Below, in pieces: positions 1 to 5,202 of a stretch of DNA of 8,967 nucleotides. Made by a program: the position numbers and the translations under genes. Each line of letters starts with the position of its first letter. Position 1 is the first letter of the stretch. Source of the DNA: CAZGVW01 sp964529265 (lineage in GTDB: Bacteria > Planctomycetota > Phycisphaerae > Phycisphaerales > UBA1924); contig CAZGVW010000031.1 of the NCBI GenBank assembly GCA_964529265.1, positions 1-8,967 of the forward strand. The letters are read 5' to 3'. The notes beneath the pieces are model-generated. The model had not been told where the DNA came from. It searched no databases and saw only the letters and a list, made by a program, of their open reading frames with translations.

Positions 1-133
1 CGTCGGAGAGATAGGCAGTCCAACGAGCGCTGACCGTGGATTCTACCTTGCTCGCCGCTTTGAGGATGTGGGCGTTCTTGCTCGCTATCCGAAAGCTCAA
101 GTCCGCCTGCGAATAGTCGGGGATAGAGGATGA
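1..133 (+). CDS. 3' end of an unrecognised gene (partial, off left edge)
   Basis: Frame 2 is open from the window edge and encodes about 43 residues, ending with RLRIVGDRG and a TGA at 131-133. The segment (for example DRGFYLARRF, then ARYPKAQVRLRIV) has the mixed hydrophobic and charged composition of a folded protein end, not the Arg/Ser/Thr-rich look of GC-rich shadow frames. The other plus-strand frame I checked stops at once. No family is recognised. If real, it would be a cargo gene of the mobile element whose integrase lies downstream. It is too short to be sure, and it could be a chance open stretch. Confidence 0.35.
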   Translation, partial: VGEIGSPTSADRGFYLARRFEDVGVLARYPKAQVRLRIVGDRG

Positions 134-320
134 CCGGAGCGACCACCCGAGCACCGACTCTTCTCTCAGTTGCTCCCGGCAAACTCCGGCACGGACGACG
201 AGGCAGTCTATGTCAGGAACGACGGCCATGCCCCAACGTCAAGCTCAAGGGGTTGCGCACGCGCCAGCAGGCAGCATTCGCGCCATGGCCAATCGCCGGC
301 AACAAACGCAGGCCGACCCG

Positions 321-545
321 TCAGCCCTGTGTCATGGATCGTAGCCGCTTCGCTTCCTGCTTGGCCTCGTACTCGGCCATGAACCGGCGAACCTTGCCCA
401 CGGTTGCAAGCGAGCAGGACCGCCCGTTCCGGAGGTCGAACACGAACCGGGAGTCGTTTAATGCCCACAGTCCAAACGTCGTGGGGGACAGCCCGTGTCG
501 GGCGATGAAGCCCTCTACTACGAGTTGGAATTCTTCTTCGGTCAT
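321..545 (-). CDS. small conserved HTH-like protein of mobile elements
   Basis: This 74-residue protein starts MTEEEFQLVVEGF and continues with ARHGLSPTTFG, then RFVFDLRNGRS and LATVGKVRRFM. The pattern (acidic helix, SPTxFG, small loop, FVxDLRxGRxxxLxTVxxVxxFM) matches small, mostly uncharacterised HTH-like proteins common in alphaproteobacterial and other mobile elements. The GRS/LATVGKV segment looks like the end of an XRE-type recognition domain. The ATG at 545 is chosen because the family-like sequence begins there. An upstream in-frame ATG at 584 has a purine-rich AAGAGG only one base away, too close for a normal ribosome binding site, but it would add 13 residues. The gene is divergent from the excisionase-like gene across about 215 bp, as expected for an element's control region. 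The exact function is unknown, and DNA binding is inferred. Confidence 0.6.
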   Translation of the reverse strand: MTEEEFQLVVEGFIARHGLSPTTFGLWALNDSRFVFDLRNGRSCSLATVGKVRRFMAEYEAKQEAKRLRSMTQG

Positions 546-572
546 GCACTTGCAGATAGCGGTGCGGACGTG

Positions 573-693
573 GTTGGTCAACATGCCTCTTGTTGGAAAT
601 TGCCAACCCGATCGAGTGTCCTGGTGTGGCGCGGACGCGGCGCGCCGCCAGAATCGCACGGAGCCGTTGCGAAGGACATTGGCGCTGACCAAC
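573..693. promoter_or_regulatory. divergent control region with 8-bp inverted boxes
   Basis: The spacer between the divergent small genes carries GTTGGTCA at 573-580 and its exact reverse complement TGACCAAC at 686-693. The left box lies inside a local dyad (GTTG-GT-CAAC, 573-582), and a second dyad (GTTGG, six bases, CCAAC) lies at 592-607. Such spaced, inverted boxes between a small HTH gene and an excisionase-like gene could be operator sites. This is inference from position and symmetry; 8-bp matches can occur by chance. Confidence 0.25.
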
Positions 694-760
694 AGATGCG
701 CTATTGCGCACGATGGCAGGCCCGGTAGTCTCCAATGCGGAGAATGGACGAGGCATAGGA

Positions 761-1033
761 GTGGAACCGGATCATCAGCGACTTCTGCTGACCAAGGAGG
801 AAGTCAAGAGACTGCTCGGCATCGGCGATGGCGCCTTTGCCGAACTCGGAGTGGCGTATATCACGCTCGGTAAGCGGAGGCGCTACACGATGGAGGACGT
901 GATGCGGGCCATCAATGATCGCAAGCAAGAGGGAGCATGTCGGTTCGGAAGAGAAAGGGGTCGACGTACTGGTGGTACGACTTCACAGTCGGCGGGCATC
1001 GGTTTCGAGGAAGCACTGAAACGGCCGACCTGA
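761..1033 (+). CDS. excisionase/MerR-like small DNA-binding protein
   Basis: A 90-residue protein from a GTG start. Residues 8-55 form a compact winged-HTH pattern: LLLTKEEVKRLLGIG, then VAYITLGKRRRYTMEDVMRAI. This is typical of excisionase/AlpA/MerR-like domains, in which the first helices read 'T-x-EEV-x-LL-GI' and the wing carries GKRRRY before a final helix. The GTG at 761 is preferred because GAGG (750-753) sits seven bases upstream. An ATG at 713 in the same frame lacks a visible ribosome binding site but would give a 16-residue longer form. The last 32 residues are Arg/Gly/Thr-rich and overlap the integrase gene by 97 bp, so the functional part is the first 58 or so residues. Its position directly before the recombinase suggests it controls integration or excision, or regulates the integrase gene. 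Confidence 0.6.
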   Translation: MEPDHQRLLLTKEEVKRLLGIGDGAFAELGVAYITLGKRRRYTMEDVMRAINDRKQEGACRFGRERGRRTGGTTSQSAGIGFEEALKRPT

Positions 1034-2106
1034 ATCAGGCCAGGGCGATCGAGGCGAAGCTGCGCACGGACGCCCTGATGAACAGCCGGTTCGGCCGCAG
1101 GCAGGAGATCGCGATGGACCCGCTGCTGGGTCGCTACTGGCTCGAATATGCCCAGTACCTGAAGGCCGGTCCTTCTGCCGTCAAGTACCACTGCCGGCAC
1201 ATCCTCAGCCACTTCGGCAAAGCAACGCTGCTCTCGGAGATAGACGATGCGGCGGTGAGCCGGCTGGTCGCCCGGCTGCGGGGACAGATGACCGACAGCA
1301 GTATCAACCGCGTCCTTTCGACGCTGCGCAAGATCGTCAACAAGGCACACGACGAATGGGGCTACGAGGCCCCGGACATTCGCGTCCGGCGTCACATGTT
1401 GCCCGAACCCGAGGCGAGGACGCGGTGGCTGACGCCGGGAGAGGCCGAACGGCTGATCGCCTGTGCCGCGGCCCACCTCCGGAACCCCATCCGTTGCGCC
1501 CTGCTTACCGGCCTGCGGCTGTCCAACATCCTCGGGCTGCGGTGGGACCAGATCGACTTCGAGCGGTGCCAGATCGATCTGCGCATCAAGAGCAGGACGC
1601 CCGGCGGTCGCCTGCTCGTGCTGCCGATCTCCCCATCCCTGCGGGAACTGCTACTCTCCTGCGAGGGCGACCACCCCGAGTATGTGTTCGTGCGCCGGTT
1701 CAAGCGGGCGGATCTTGACGCCATGCCGATCGGTTCGTTCCGGCGGTCGTTCGGCACCGCGTGCCGGAAGGCCGGAATCACGGATTTCACGTTCCACGAC
1801 CTCAGGCACACTGCCGCGACATGGATGGTGCAGAACGGCGTGCAGCTCGACCTAGTCCAAGAAGTGCTTGGACATACGGACATTGCCACGACGAAACGGT
1901 ACGCCCATCGCTCCCTTGACGAAAAGCACGGCGCCCTGGCGCGGCTCGCCGCGGCACAAATACGGCACACTCCGGCACCCGCTCCGATCAAGACGTGGGC
2001 TAAGCCATTGAAACACATGGCAGGGGCGACAGGATTCGAACCTGCGACCTACGGTTTTGGAGAGCGAGCTGGCAACGAGGATTCTGGCGAGGATCCAAGT
2101 ACATAG
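937..2106 (+). CDS. tyrosine recombinase / integrase
   Basis: A complete 389-residue phage-type integrase. Residues 1-50 resemble the AP2-like arm-binding domain (MSVRKRKGSTYWWYDFTVGG, then HRFRGSTET). Residues about 60-155 form the SAM-like core-binding domain. The catalytic domain carries the full set: R194 in GLRLSN, K218 in RIKSRT, H287 and R290 in HDLRHTAAT, H313 in LGHTD, and nucleophile Y322 in TKRYAH. The ATG at 937 follows a purine-rich AAGAGGGAG stretch. The last roughly 29 residues (MAGATGFEPATYGF...) are translated from the tRNA-Trp 3' segment that serves as the attachment core. The C-terminus therefore changes with the DNA joined there, and the functional protein probably ends near residue 350. 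Arm-type repeats overlap and follow the 3' end. It should catalyse integration of its element at the 3' end of a tRNA-Trp gene. Confidence 0.95.
   Translation: MSVRKRKGSTYWWYDFTVGGHRFRGSTETADLNQARAIEAKLRTDALMNSRFGRRQEIAMDPLLGRYWLEYAQYLKAGPSAVKYHCRHILSHFGKATLLSEIDDAAVSRLVARLRGQMTDSSINRVLSTLRKIVNKAHDEWGYEAPDIRVRRHMLPEPEARTRWLTPGEAERLIACAAAHLRNPIRCALLTGLRLSNILGLRWDQIDFERCQIDLRIKSRTPGGRLLVLPISPSLRELLLSCEGDHPEYVFVRRFKRADLDAMPIGSFRRSFGTACRKAGITDFTFHDLRHTAATWMVQNGVQLDLVQEVLGHTDIATTKRYAHRSLDEKHGALARLAAAQIRHTPAPAPIKTWAKPLKHMAGATGFEPATYGFGERAGNEDSGEDPST
1951..1971 (+). repeat. putative integrase arm sites, left pair
   Basis: Two tandem CGGCACA boxes with 11-bp period, GCGGCACAAAT followed directly by ACGGCACACT, lie inside the 3' end of the integrase gene. 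The right pair at 2169-2189 matches this 21-bp segment at 18 positions in the same orientation. An 11-bp period places both boxes on one DNA face, as expected for arm-type sites bound by the N-terminal domain of a tyrosine recombinase. The repeat and spacing are seen directly; the role is inferred. Confidence 0.6.
2018..2062 (-). other. att core: 3' half of tRNA-Trp without its 5' half
   Basis: On the minus strand this reads as the 3' part of a tRNA: anticodon loop CTCCAAA with CCA anticodon at 2058-2060, anticodon-stem strand ACCGT, and variable loop. Next come a complete T-arm (GCAGG, TTCGAAT, CCTGT), the acceptor strand CGCCCCT, discriminator G and encoded CCA at 2018-2020. The bases 5' of the loop do not form the anticodon stem (TCGCT would have to pair with ACCGT), and no D-arm or acceptor 5' strand follows. 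It is therefore a fragment, not a gene. The 3' half of a tRNA is the classic attachment core of tyrosine-recombinase elements, and it lies at the end of the integrase gene as expected. Confidence 0.85.
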
Positions 2107-2303
2107 GCGATTGCGTCTGTCTGGTTGACCGCGAATAGGCCCGCCATTCGCCAGGCGCGCACGACACCACGGCACAATCACGGCACACTGCGAGCGCTCA
2201 TCGCAATCTCGCCATCCACTCGGTTGCACCGTGACCAAGACCCGACCGGGGTGGCGGCTCTGTCGCGTACACGTTCCACTTTGCCGTTTACAACCGCCGC
2301 GAA
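2107..2303. other. non-coding junction segment right of the att core
   Basis: Apart from the right arm-site pair, I see no gene in this stretch. An open frame from 2125 is Arg/Thr/Pro-rich with no domain and no ribosome binding site. The segment probably forms the second arm of the attachment region and the upstream region of the toxin-antitoxin pair. Confidence 0.4.
2169..2189 (+). repeat. putative integrase arm sites, right pair
   Basis: ACGGCACAATC directly followed by ACGGCACACT repeats the two-box, 11-bp-period arrangement of 1951-1971, with 18 of 21 bases equal and the same orientation. It lies on the opposite side of the tRNA-Trp core. Having matched arm boxes on both sides of one core is a feature of attP, not of attL or attR alone. 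Confidence 0.6.
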
Positions 2304-2318
2304 TTGAGGCATGCTCAA
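2304..2318. promoter_or_regulatory. candidate operator of the toxin-antitoxin pair
   Basis: The inverted repeat TTGAG-GCATG-CTCAA lies 27 bases before the antitoxin start codon. Type II antitoxins commonly repress their own promoter through short dyads in this position. The arms are only 5 bp, so this is suggestive only, and no clear -35/-10 pair could be assigned. Confidence 0.3.
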
Positions 2319-2345
2319 AGCAGTTATCACGTTCAGGAAGCGCCT

Positions 2346-2567
2346 ATGCCGCGTATTGACGAAATCGACTATTCGCACCTTCCGGCCGCCGAGCGGGCCG
2401 CGCTGGCCCAGGAACTCTGGGACAGCGTCCACGCCGACAGCTGCGCCGCGCCCTTCACGCCGGAGCAGATTGCGGAGCTTGATCGCCGGATGGCCGCGCT
2501 CGACAGCGGCGAGATGAACGCCGAGCCGTGGGAAGCCATTCGCGGCCGTCTTCTTCGCAACTCGTGA
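2346..2567 (+). CDS. addiction-module antitoxin (TIGR02574-like)
   Basis: A 73-residue acidic helical protein containing AAERAALAQELWDSV (residues 14-28) and, further on, PEQIAELDRRMAALDSGE before a tail with PWEAIRGRLL. This is the usual pattern of the putative addiction-module component family (TIGR02574/Unstab_antitox), in which 'LAxxLWdSl', 'LxRRlaal' and 'sW..v..rl' recur. The start at 2346 is supported by AGGAAG at 2335-2340, five bases upstream. The stop TGA overlaps the GTG start of the next gene, giving tight translational coupling. It should bind and neutralise the RelE/ParE-like protein encoded downstream and may repress the pair through the upstream dyad. Such cassettes are commonly retained on integrative elements. 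Confidence 0.88.
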   Translation: MPRIDEIDYSHLPAAERAALAQELWDSVHADSCAAPFTPEQIAELDRRMAALDSGEMNAEPWEAIRGRLLRNS

Positions 2568-2872
2568 CGGAGCTGCTGCCTTTCCGCTATTCCACCGCGG
2601 CTGCCGAAGACGTTCGCATTGCCTATCGATGGCTGGAGCAAATCCGGTCCGGCTTGGGGCGTGAGTTTGTGTACGAGCTCGACCGCCTTGGCAACCAGAT
2701 CCGCCGTTATCCGGAGATGTATGAGCGTGTACGCGGAGACTGCCGTCGCGCCGTGCTCAAGAAATTCGACTACGCGATGGCGTATCGCATCCGACCCTAT
2801 GGCATCGAAGTGGTCGGCGTGCTGCATTGCCGGCTCGACCCGGCCATCGCTGCCGCCAGGGCCGCATCATAG
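2564..2872 (+). CDS. RelE/ParE-family toxin
   Basis: A 102-residue protein with the RelE/ParE fold pattern. It has an N-terminal strand (ELLPFRYS), two helices (AAEDVRIAYRWLEQI and the segment around EFVYELDRLGNQI), the RRYPEMYERV turn, and the strand block RRAVLKKFDYAMAYRI, IEVVGVLHCRLDP. The 'VLKKFDYAMAYRI...GVLHCRLDP' block matches the family's 'FPYxvxYxv...aVxHxxRdP' motif, with HCRLDP in place of the common HxxRxP. The GTG at 2564 is chosen because it overlaps the antitoxin stop (GTGA) and begins just before the first strand. An upstream GTG at 2528 would only add an unrelated Ser/Arg-rich stretch. The target (gyrase or ribosome-bound mRNA) cannot be decided from the sequence. The gene end overlaps the convergent PEP-CTERM gene by 6 bp. 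Confidence 0.9.
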   Translation: MTELLPFRYSTAAAEDVRIAYRWLEQIRSGLGREFVYELDRLGNQIRRYPEMYERVRGDCRRAVLKKFDYAMAYRIRPYGIEVVGVLHCRLDPAIAAARAAS

Positions 2873-3517
2873 TCCGACAGCACGCCTTGACCGGCGCAAC
2901 GCGGGGAGCATGCCGGCGATGATCAGCGCAGCCGAGGCCGGGGCGGGAACCAGCGTGTAGGAGAAGTTGTCCACGCCGATCAGCCCCGCCTGACCCGATG
3001 CCGGGTAGATGCTGGCGGAGAAGATGGCCGGATGCGAAAAGCTGCCGCCCGCGCCGGCGCCGTTGATCTGCGTGCGGCCGAGTGAGACGCCGTTCACGTC
3101 GAAGCCTTCGATGAAGATGGTCGAGGGATTCCCGTCCGTGTCGTTGAAGATGCCGACGGTGCTCGCGAAGCTGCGCTCACCGCCGGCGTCAAAGAAGTGC
3201 ACAAGGACGTCGGAGTTCCCGGGGATGCCCGCAATGCCGCCGGGATTCATGGCGTGCGGCGCGGAGATGGAGGTCCCGAAGTTTCCGACGTTGGCCGTGA
3301 CCGGAACGCCGGCCTGGAGCAGCAGGCCCGTTGAGGTGCCGAACTGGCCGTTGCCGACAAGGAACCGCACCCCGCGACTCAAGTACTGGTCGCCGATCCG
3401 GCCGGCGGGAATGTCGTCGAACGTGATCAGTTCCGCCCTGGCTGAGCCGTGGCAGACCATCGCTGCGAGTGTGGCGGCGGCGGACGCATAGATTGTGTGC
3501 GGCGTGGTTGTGCGCAT
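2867..3517 (-). CDS. secreted PEP-CTERM sorting-domain protein
   Basis: A 216-residue exported protein. Residues 1-28 form a signal peptide with a hydrophobic Ala-rich core and a SARA|EL cleavage site. The mature part is a beta-rich domain beginning ITFDDIPAG and closing with LIGVDNFSYTLV, a common frame for PEP-CTERM proteins. The C-terminus has VPAPAS (190-195), a hydrophobic segment AALIIAGMLPAL, then RRSRR, that is, the exosortase-recognised tripartite tail in the PAP variant common in Planctomycetota and some Proteobacteria. Such proteins are exported, cleaved by exosortase and attached to the surface or extracellular matrix. The ATG at 3517 is preferred to a GTG two codons upstream; GAGGGAG lies about ten bases before it. 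The LuxR-HTH gene lies about 90 bp upstream on the same strand and may regulate it. The ligand or structural role is unknown. Confidence 0.85.
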   Translation of the reverse strand: MRTTTPHTIYASAAATLAAMVCHGSARAELITFDDIPAGRIGDQYLSRGVRFLVGNGQFGTSTGLLLQAGVPVTANVGNFGTSISAPHAMNPGGIAGIPGNSDVLVHFFDAGGERSFASTVGIFNDTDGNPSTIFIEGFDVNGVSLGRTQINGAGAGGSFSHPAIFSASIYPASGQAGLIGVDNFSYTLVPAPASAALIIAGMLPALRRSRRAVGL

Positions 3518-3606
3518 GAACACTCACTCCCTCGATTTATGGCTTCCTGTGCGTGACTCGCCGCGCGTCGGCGAGAGAGGCACACTACGCCGGGTTATCC
3601 GTTTCG

Positions 3607-3930
3607 CTAGTCGTCAGTTCTGCTGACAGTGCCGTTGATGTCATCAGCCTTGACGACAGGGCCGATTGCGTGCACGGCCTGAGCGAGCTCAAACACGCGG
3701 AGGATCAGCTCGACCCGGTCTTCGACCTTCGCGCGCTCGAATACGCGGCTCAAGTAGGTGCGCACCGTCGGCACGCCGAGTCCGAGTTCGGCCGCGATCT
3801 GCTTGTCGCGCTTGCCGCAGAGGATCAGGCAGACGATCCGGGCCTGCTGGGGCGATAGCTCCATGCTCCGCGTGATCTGCCGCCAAGCGGCGCCGCTGAG
3901 CATGGGCGGCGTGTCCTGCGTGGGCGGCAT
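3607..3930 (-). CDS. LuxR-type HTH transcriptional regulator (single domain)
   Basis: A 107-residue protein with a LuxR/GerE helix-turn-helix at residues 24-83: ELSPQQARIVCLILCGK, then DKQIAAELGLGVPTVRTYL and the closing helix with RVELILRVF. Key features are the LSPQQ start in place of L-T-x-R-E, the DKQIA first HTH helix and the VPTVRTYLSRVFERAKV recognition helix. No receiver, PAS or autoinducer domain is present. It is thus an orphan DNA-binding domain, a type often found in Planctomycetota. The ATG at 3930 is preceded by GGGAGAGGG. It precedes the PEP-CTERM gene on the same strand and may control it, and it diverges from the XRE gene. The 20-residue C-terminal tail is polar and probably disordered. 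Confidence 0.9.
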   Translation of the reverse strand: MPPTQDTPPMLSGAAWRQITRSMELSPQQARIVCLILCGKRDKQIAAELGLGVPTVRTYLSRVFERAKVEDRVELILRVFELAQAVHAIGPVVKADDINGTVSRTDD

Positions 3931-3950
3931 GATCCCTCTCCCGGGGCCTC

Positions 3951-3995
3951 TGAGCCCAAAATAGACTCAGGCCCGGCTCATCGTAGCGTGAGCCC
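3951..3995. promoter_or_regulatory. three TGAGCC boxes between divergent regulators
   Basis: TGAGCCC at 3951-3957, its complement GGCTCA at 3975-3980, and TGAGCCC again at 3989-3995 lie in the 68-bp spacer between the LuxR-HTH and XRE-HTH start codons. The first two make an inverted pair and the third is a direct copy just before the XRE ATG. A regulator from either side could bind here and control both genes. The boxes are seen directly; their role is inferred. Confidence 0.35.
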
Positions 3996-3998
3996 GGA

Positions 3999-4232
3999 AT
4001 GGGTACAAGGCCGCAGCACGCTCCCGCCTACCGGAGGCTTTGCACGCTCCTGCGTGAGCAGCGCACGGCATCCGGCCAGACCATCCGGGAACTAGCCGCC
4101 AAGCTCCGCAAGCCCTATTCGCTGGTGTCCAAGGTGGAGCGCGGCGAGCGGCGGATCGATCCCGTCGAGTTCGTGGCGTGGTGCCGCGCCTGTGGCGTTG
4201 ACCCCTCGCACGCGATCAAGAAAGTGGGCTGA
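3999..4232 (+). CDS. small XRE-family helix-turn-helix protein
   Basis: A 77-residue single-domain protein with an XRE/Cro-type HTH at residues 11-70: YRRLCTLLREQRTASG, QTIRELAAKLRKPYSLVSKV, then ERGERRIDPVEFVAWCRACG. The 'tiReLAakL-x3-S-lVSKvErGeRriDpvEf' pattern is a clear match to this fold; the recognition helix is the SLVSKVERG segment. The ATG at 3999 has no strong ribosome binding site in front of it. The gene lies between the LuxR-HTH gene (divergent) and the AbiE operon (same strand, 211 bp downstream), so it could regulate either or be independent. DNA binding is confidently inferred; the targets are not known. Confidence 0.85.
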   Translation: MGTRPQHAPAYRRLCTLLREQRTASGQTIRELAAKLRKPYSLVSKVERGERRIDPVEFVAWCRACGVDPSHAIKKVG

Positions 4233-4343
4233 CCTACGCCGCGAATCGCTCTGGGCGGACTATCCGTCCAGAACCCGAACCAATGGCCAGGGGCCGAGAG
4301 TCATCCCCGTTCGGATGGCTGGGGAGCCCAGGTACACTCGGAT

Positions 4344-4405
4344 GCTTGGAATTACACAGAGTTTTTAGCCCTATAGGCTATTTTTGACGATGATTCCAAT
4401 CAAGC
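4344..4405. promoter_or_regulatory. nested dyad, candidate AbiEi operator/promoter
   Basis: An AT-rich island in otherwise GC-rich DNA holds an inner inverted repeat TAGCC-CTATA-GGCTA (4366-4380), flanked by T runs. An outer repeat, TTGGAAT (4346-4352) and ATTCCAA (4393-4399), is centred within half a base of the inner one (4372.5 and 4373). Outermost, GCTTG (4344-4348) and CAAGC (4401-4405) also match. A TTGACG at 4384-4389 could be a -35 box, but no good -10 follows. AbiEi antitoxins of AbiE systems are known to repress their own promoter by binding inverted repeats, so this is a likely autoregulatory site. Confidence 0.5.
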
Positions 4406-4443
4406 GACTGGACATGGATTGAATAGTGCGCTAGAAATAGCCA

Positions 4444-5202
4444 ATGAGGCAAAATACCAGGCATGGTCTAATCAAACGGCTCCAAGCCACCCTACCCCGG
4501 GGGGCTCCTTTCGGGCTGTGCGAGCTCGACCAGCTGGGAATCACCCCTCAGCTCGCCGCCAAGTACGCCATGCACGGCTGGCTGACCCGACTCGGGCACG
4601 GCGTGTACGCGTTCGCGGGGGACGAACTCACCCTGCATCCCACCGTTGAGTTCCTCCAGCGCCGGGTGAAGGGATTGCACATAGGCGGCAAGAGCGCGCT
4701 GGCGCTCCAGGGTGTTCGGCAAAACGTGAGTCCCCGCGACGCGCTCGTCCTCTGGGGCGACGTCCGGTTCGCGCTGCCTCCTTGGTTCACGTCGCGCTTT
4801 CCCGCGAGGTATCTCTACGCCAGGCTGTTCGATTGGCCAGATAAGCAACTGGAGCGGACCACACTCACGACGCCCCCCGAACTGCGAGGCGAACTGCGCG
4901 TGTCAACGCCTGAGCGAGCCGCACTCGAGATGCTCTACGAGGTCGGAACAAACCAGAGTCTTGAGGAAGCCCGCAACCTGTTCGAGGGCCTCCAGAACGT
5001 CCGCACGGCAGTGGTGGGTCGACTGCTCGAGTGCTGCACCAGCGTCAAGGCCGTACGCCTGTTCCTGACATGGTCGCGCGAGACCGGCGTGCTGAACGTC
5101 GATGAACTGCGCCGCCGTTTTCATCCCCAGGTTGGGAGCGACAGGCGATGGATCAGTCGCCTCAGGGATGGGACGCTTCTCGCGCTCAAACCCTATGGAT
5201 AG
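4444..5202 (+). CDS. AbiEi-family antitoxin / autorepressor (type IV TA)
   Basis: A 252-residue protein. Residues about 8-58 form a winged HTH (LCELDQLGITPQLAAKYAMH, GWLTRLGHGVYAF), the N-terminal DNA-binding module typical of AbiEi-like antitoxins. Residues about 65-165 carry the antitoxin domain, including GKSALALQG (82-90) and the STPERAALEML motif (154-164), close to the 'S.pErAllE.l' signature of the family. The helical end (170-252) follows. The ATG at 4444 is fixed by an in-frame stop immediately upstream (4438-4440); the ribosome binding site is weak. In AbiE systems this protein neutralises the AbiEii nucleotidyltransferase and represses the operon. The next gene starts eight bases before this one ends, implying translational coupling, and the nested dyad upstream is the likely operator. 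Confidence 0.9.
   Translation: MRQNTRHGLIKRLQATLPRGAPFGLCELDQLGITPQLAAKYAMHGWLTRLGHGVYAFAGDELTLHPTVEFLQRRVKGLHIGGKSALALQGVRQNVSPRDALVLWGDVRFALPPWFTSRFPARYLYARLFDWPDKQLERTTLTTPPELRGELRVSTPERAALEMLYEVGTNQSLEEARNLFEGLQNVRTAVVGRLLECCTSVKAVRLFLTWSRETGVLNVDELRRRFHPQVGSDRRWISRLRDGTLLALKPYG

Noticed and set aside
208..756. 182-residue minus-strand open frame
   Set aside because: It overlaps the better-supported 321-545 gene in another frame and has a Pro/Arg/His-rich composition without a recognisable motif.
130..873. 247-residue plus-strand open frame
   Set aside because: It starts with an ATGA overlap after the partial left-edge frame, but it is Arg/Thr/Ser-rich, has no domain, and runs antisense to the conserved 321-545 gene and across the excisionase-like gene. 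GC-rich DNA makes such open frames by chance.
1392..2018. 208-residue minus-strand open frame opposite the integrase
   Set aside because: It lies wholly antisense to the catalytic domain of an intact integrase; its Ser/Arg-rich sequence is a shadow.
2018..2100. Complete tRNA-Trp gene on the minus strand
   Set aside because: Only the 3' half folds. The bases 5' of the anticodon loop cannot make the anticodon stem, D-arm or acceptor strand.
2125..2307. 60-residue plus-strand open frame
   Set aside because: Low-information Arg/Thr/Pro-rich sequence with no ribosome binding site, overlapping the putative arm sites.
4250..4275. GGAC/GTCC hairpin after the XRE gene as a terminator
   Set aside because: Only a 4-bp clean stem with bulges outside it and no T run; not distinguishable from chance.
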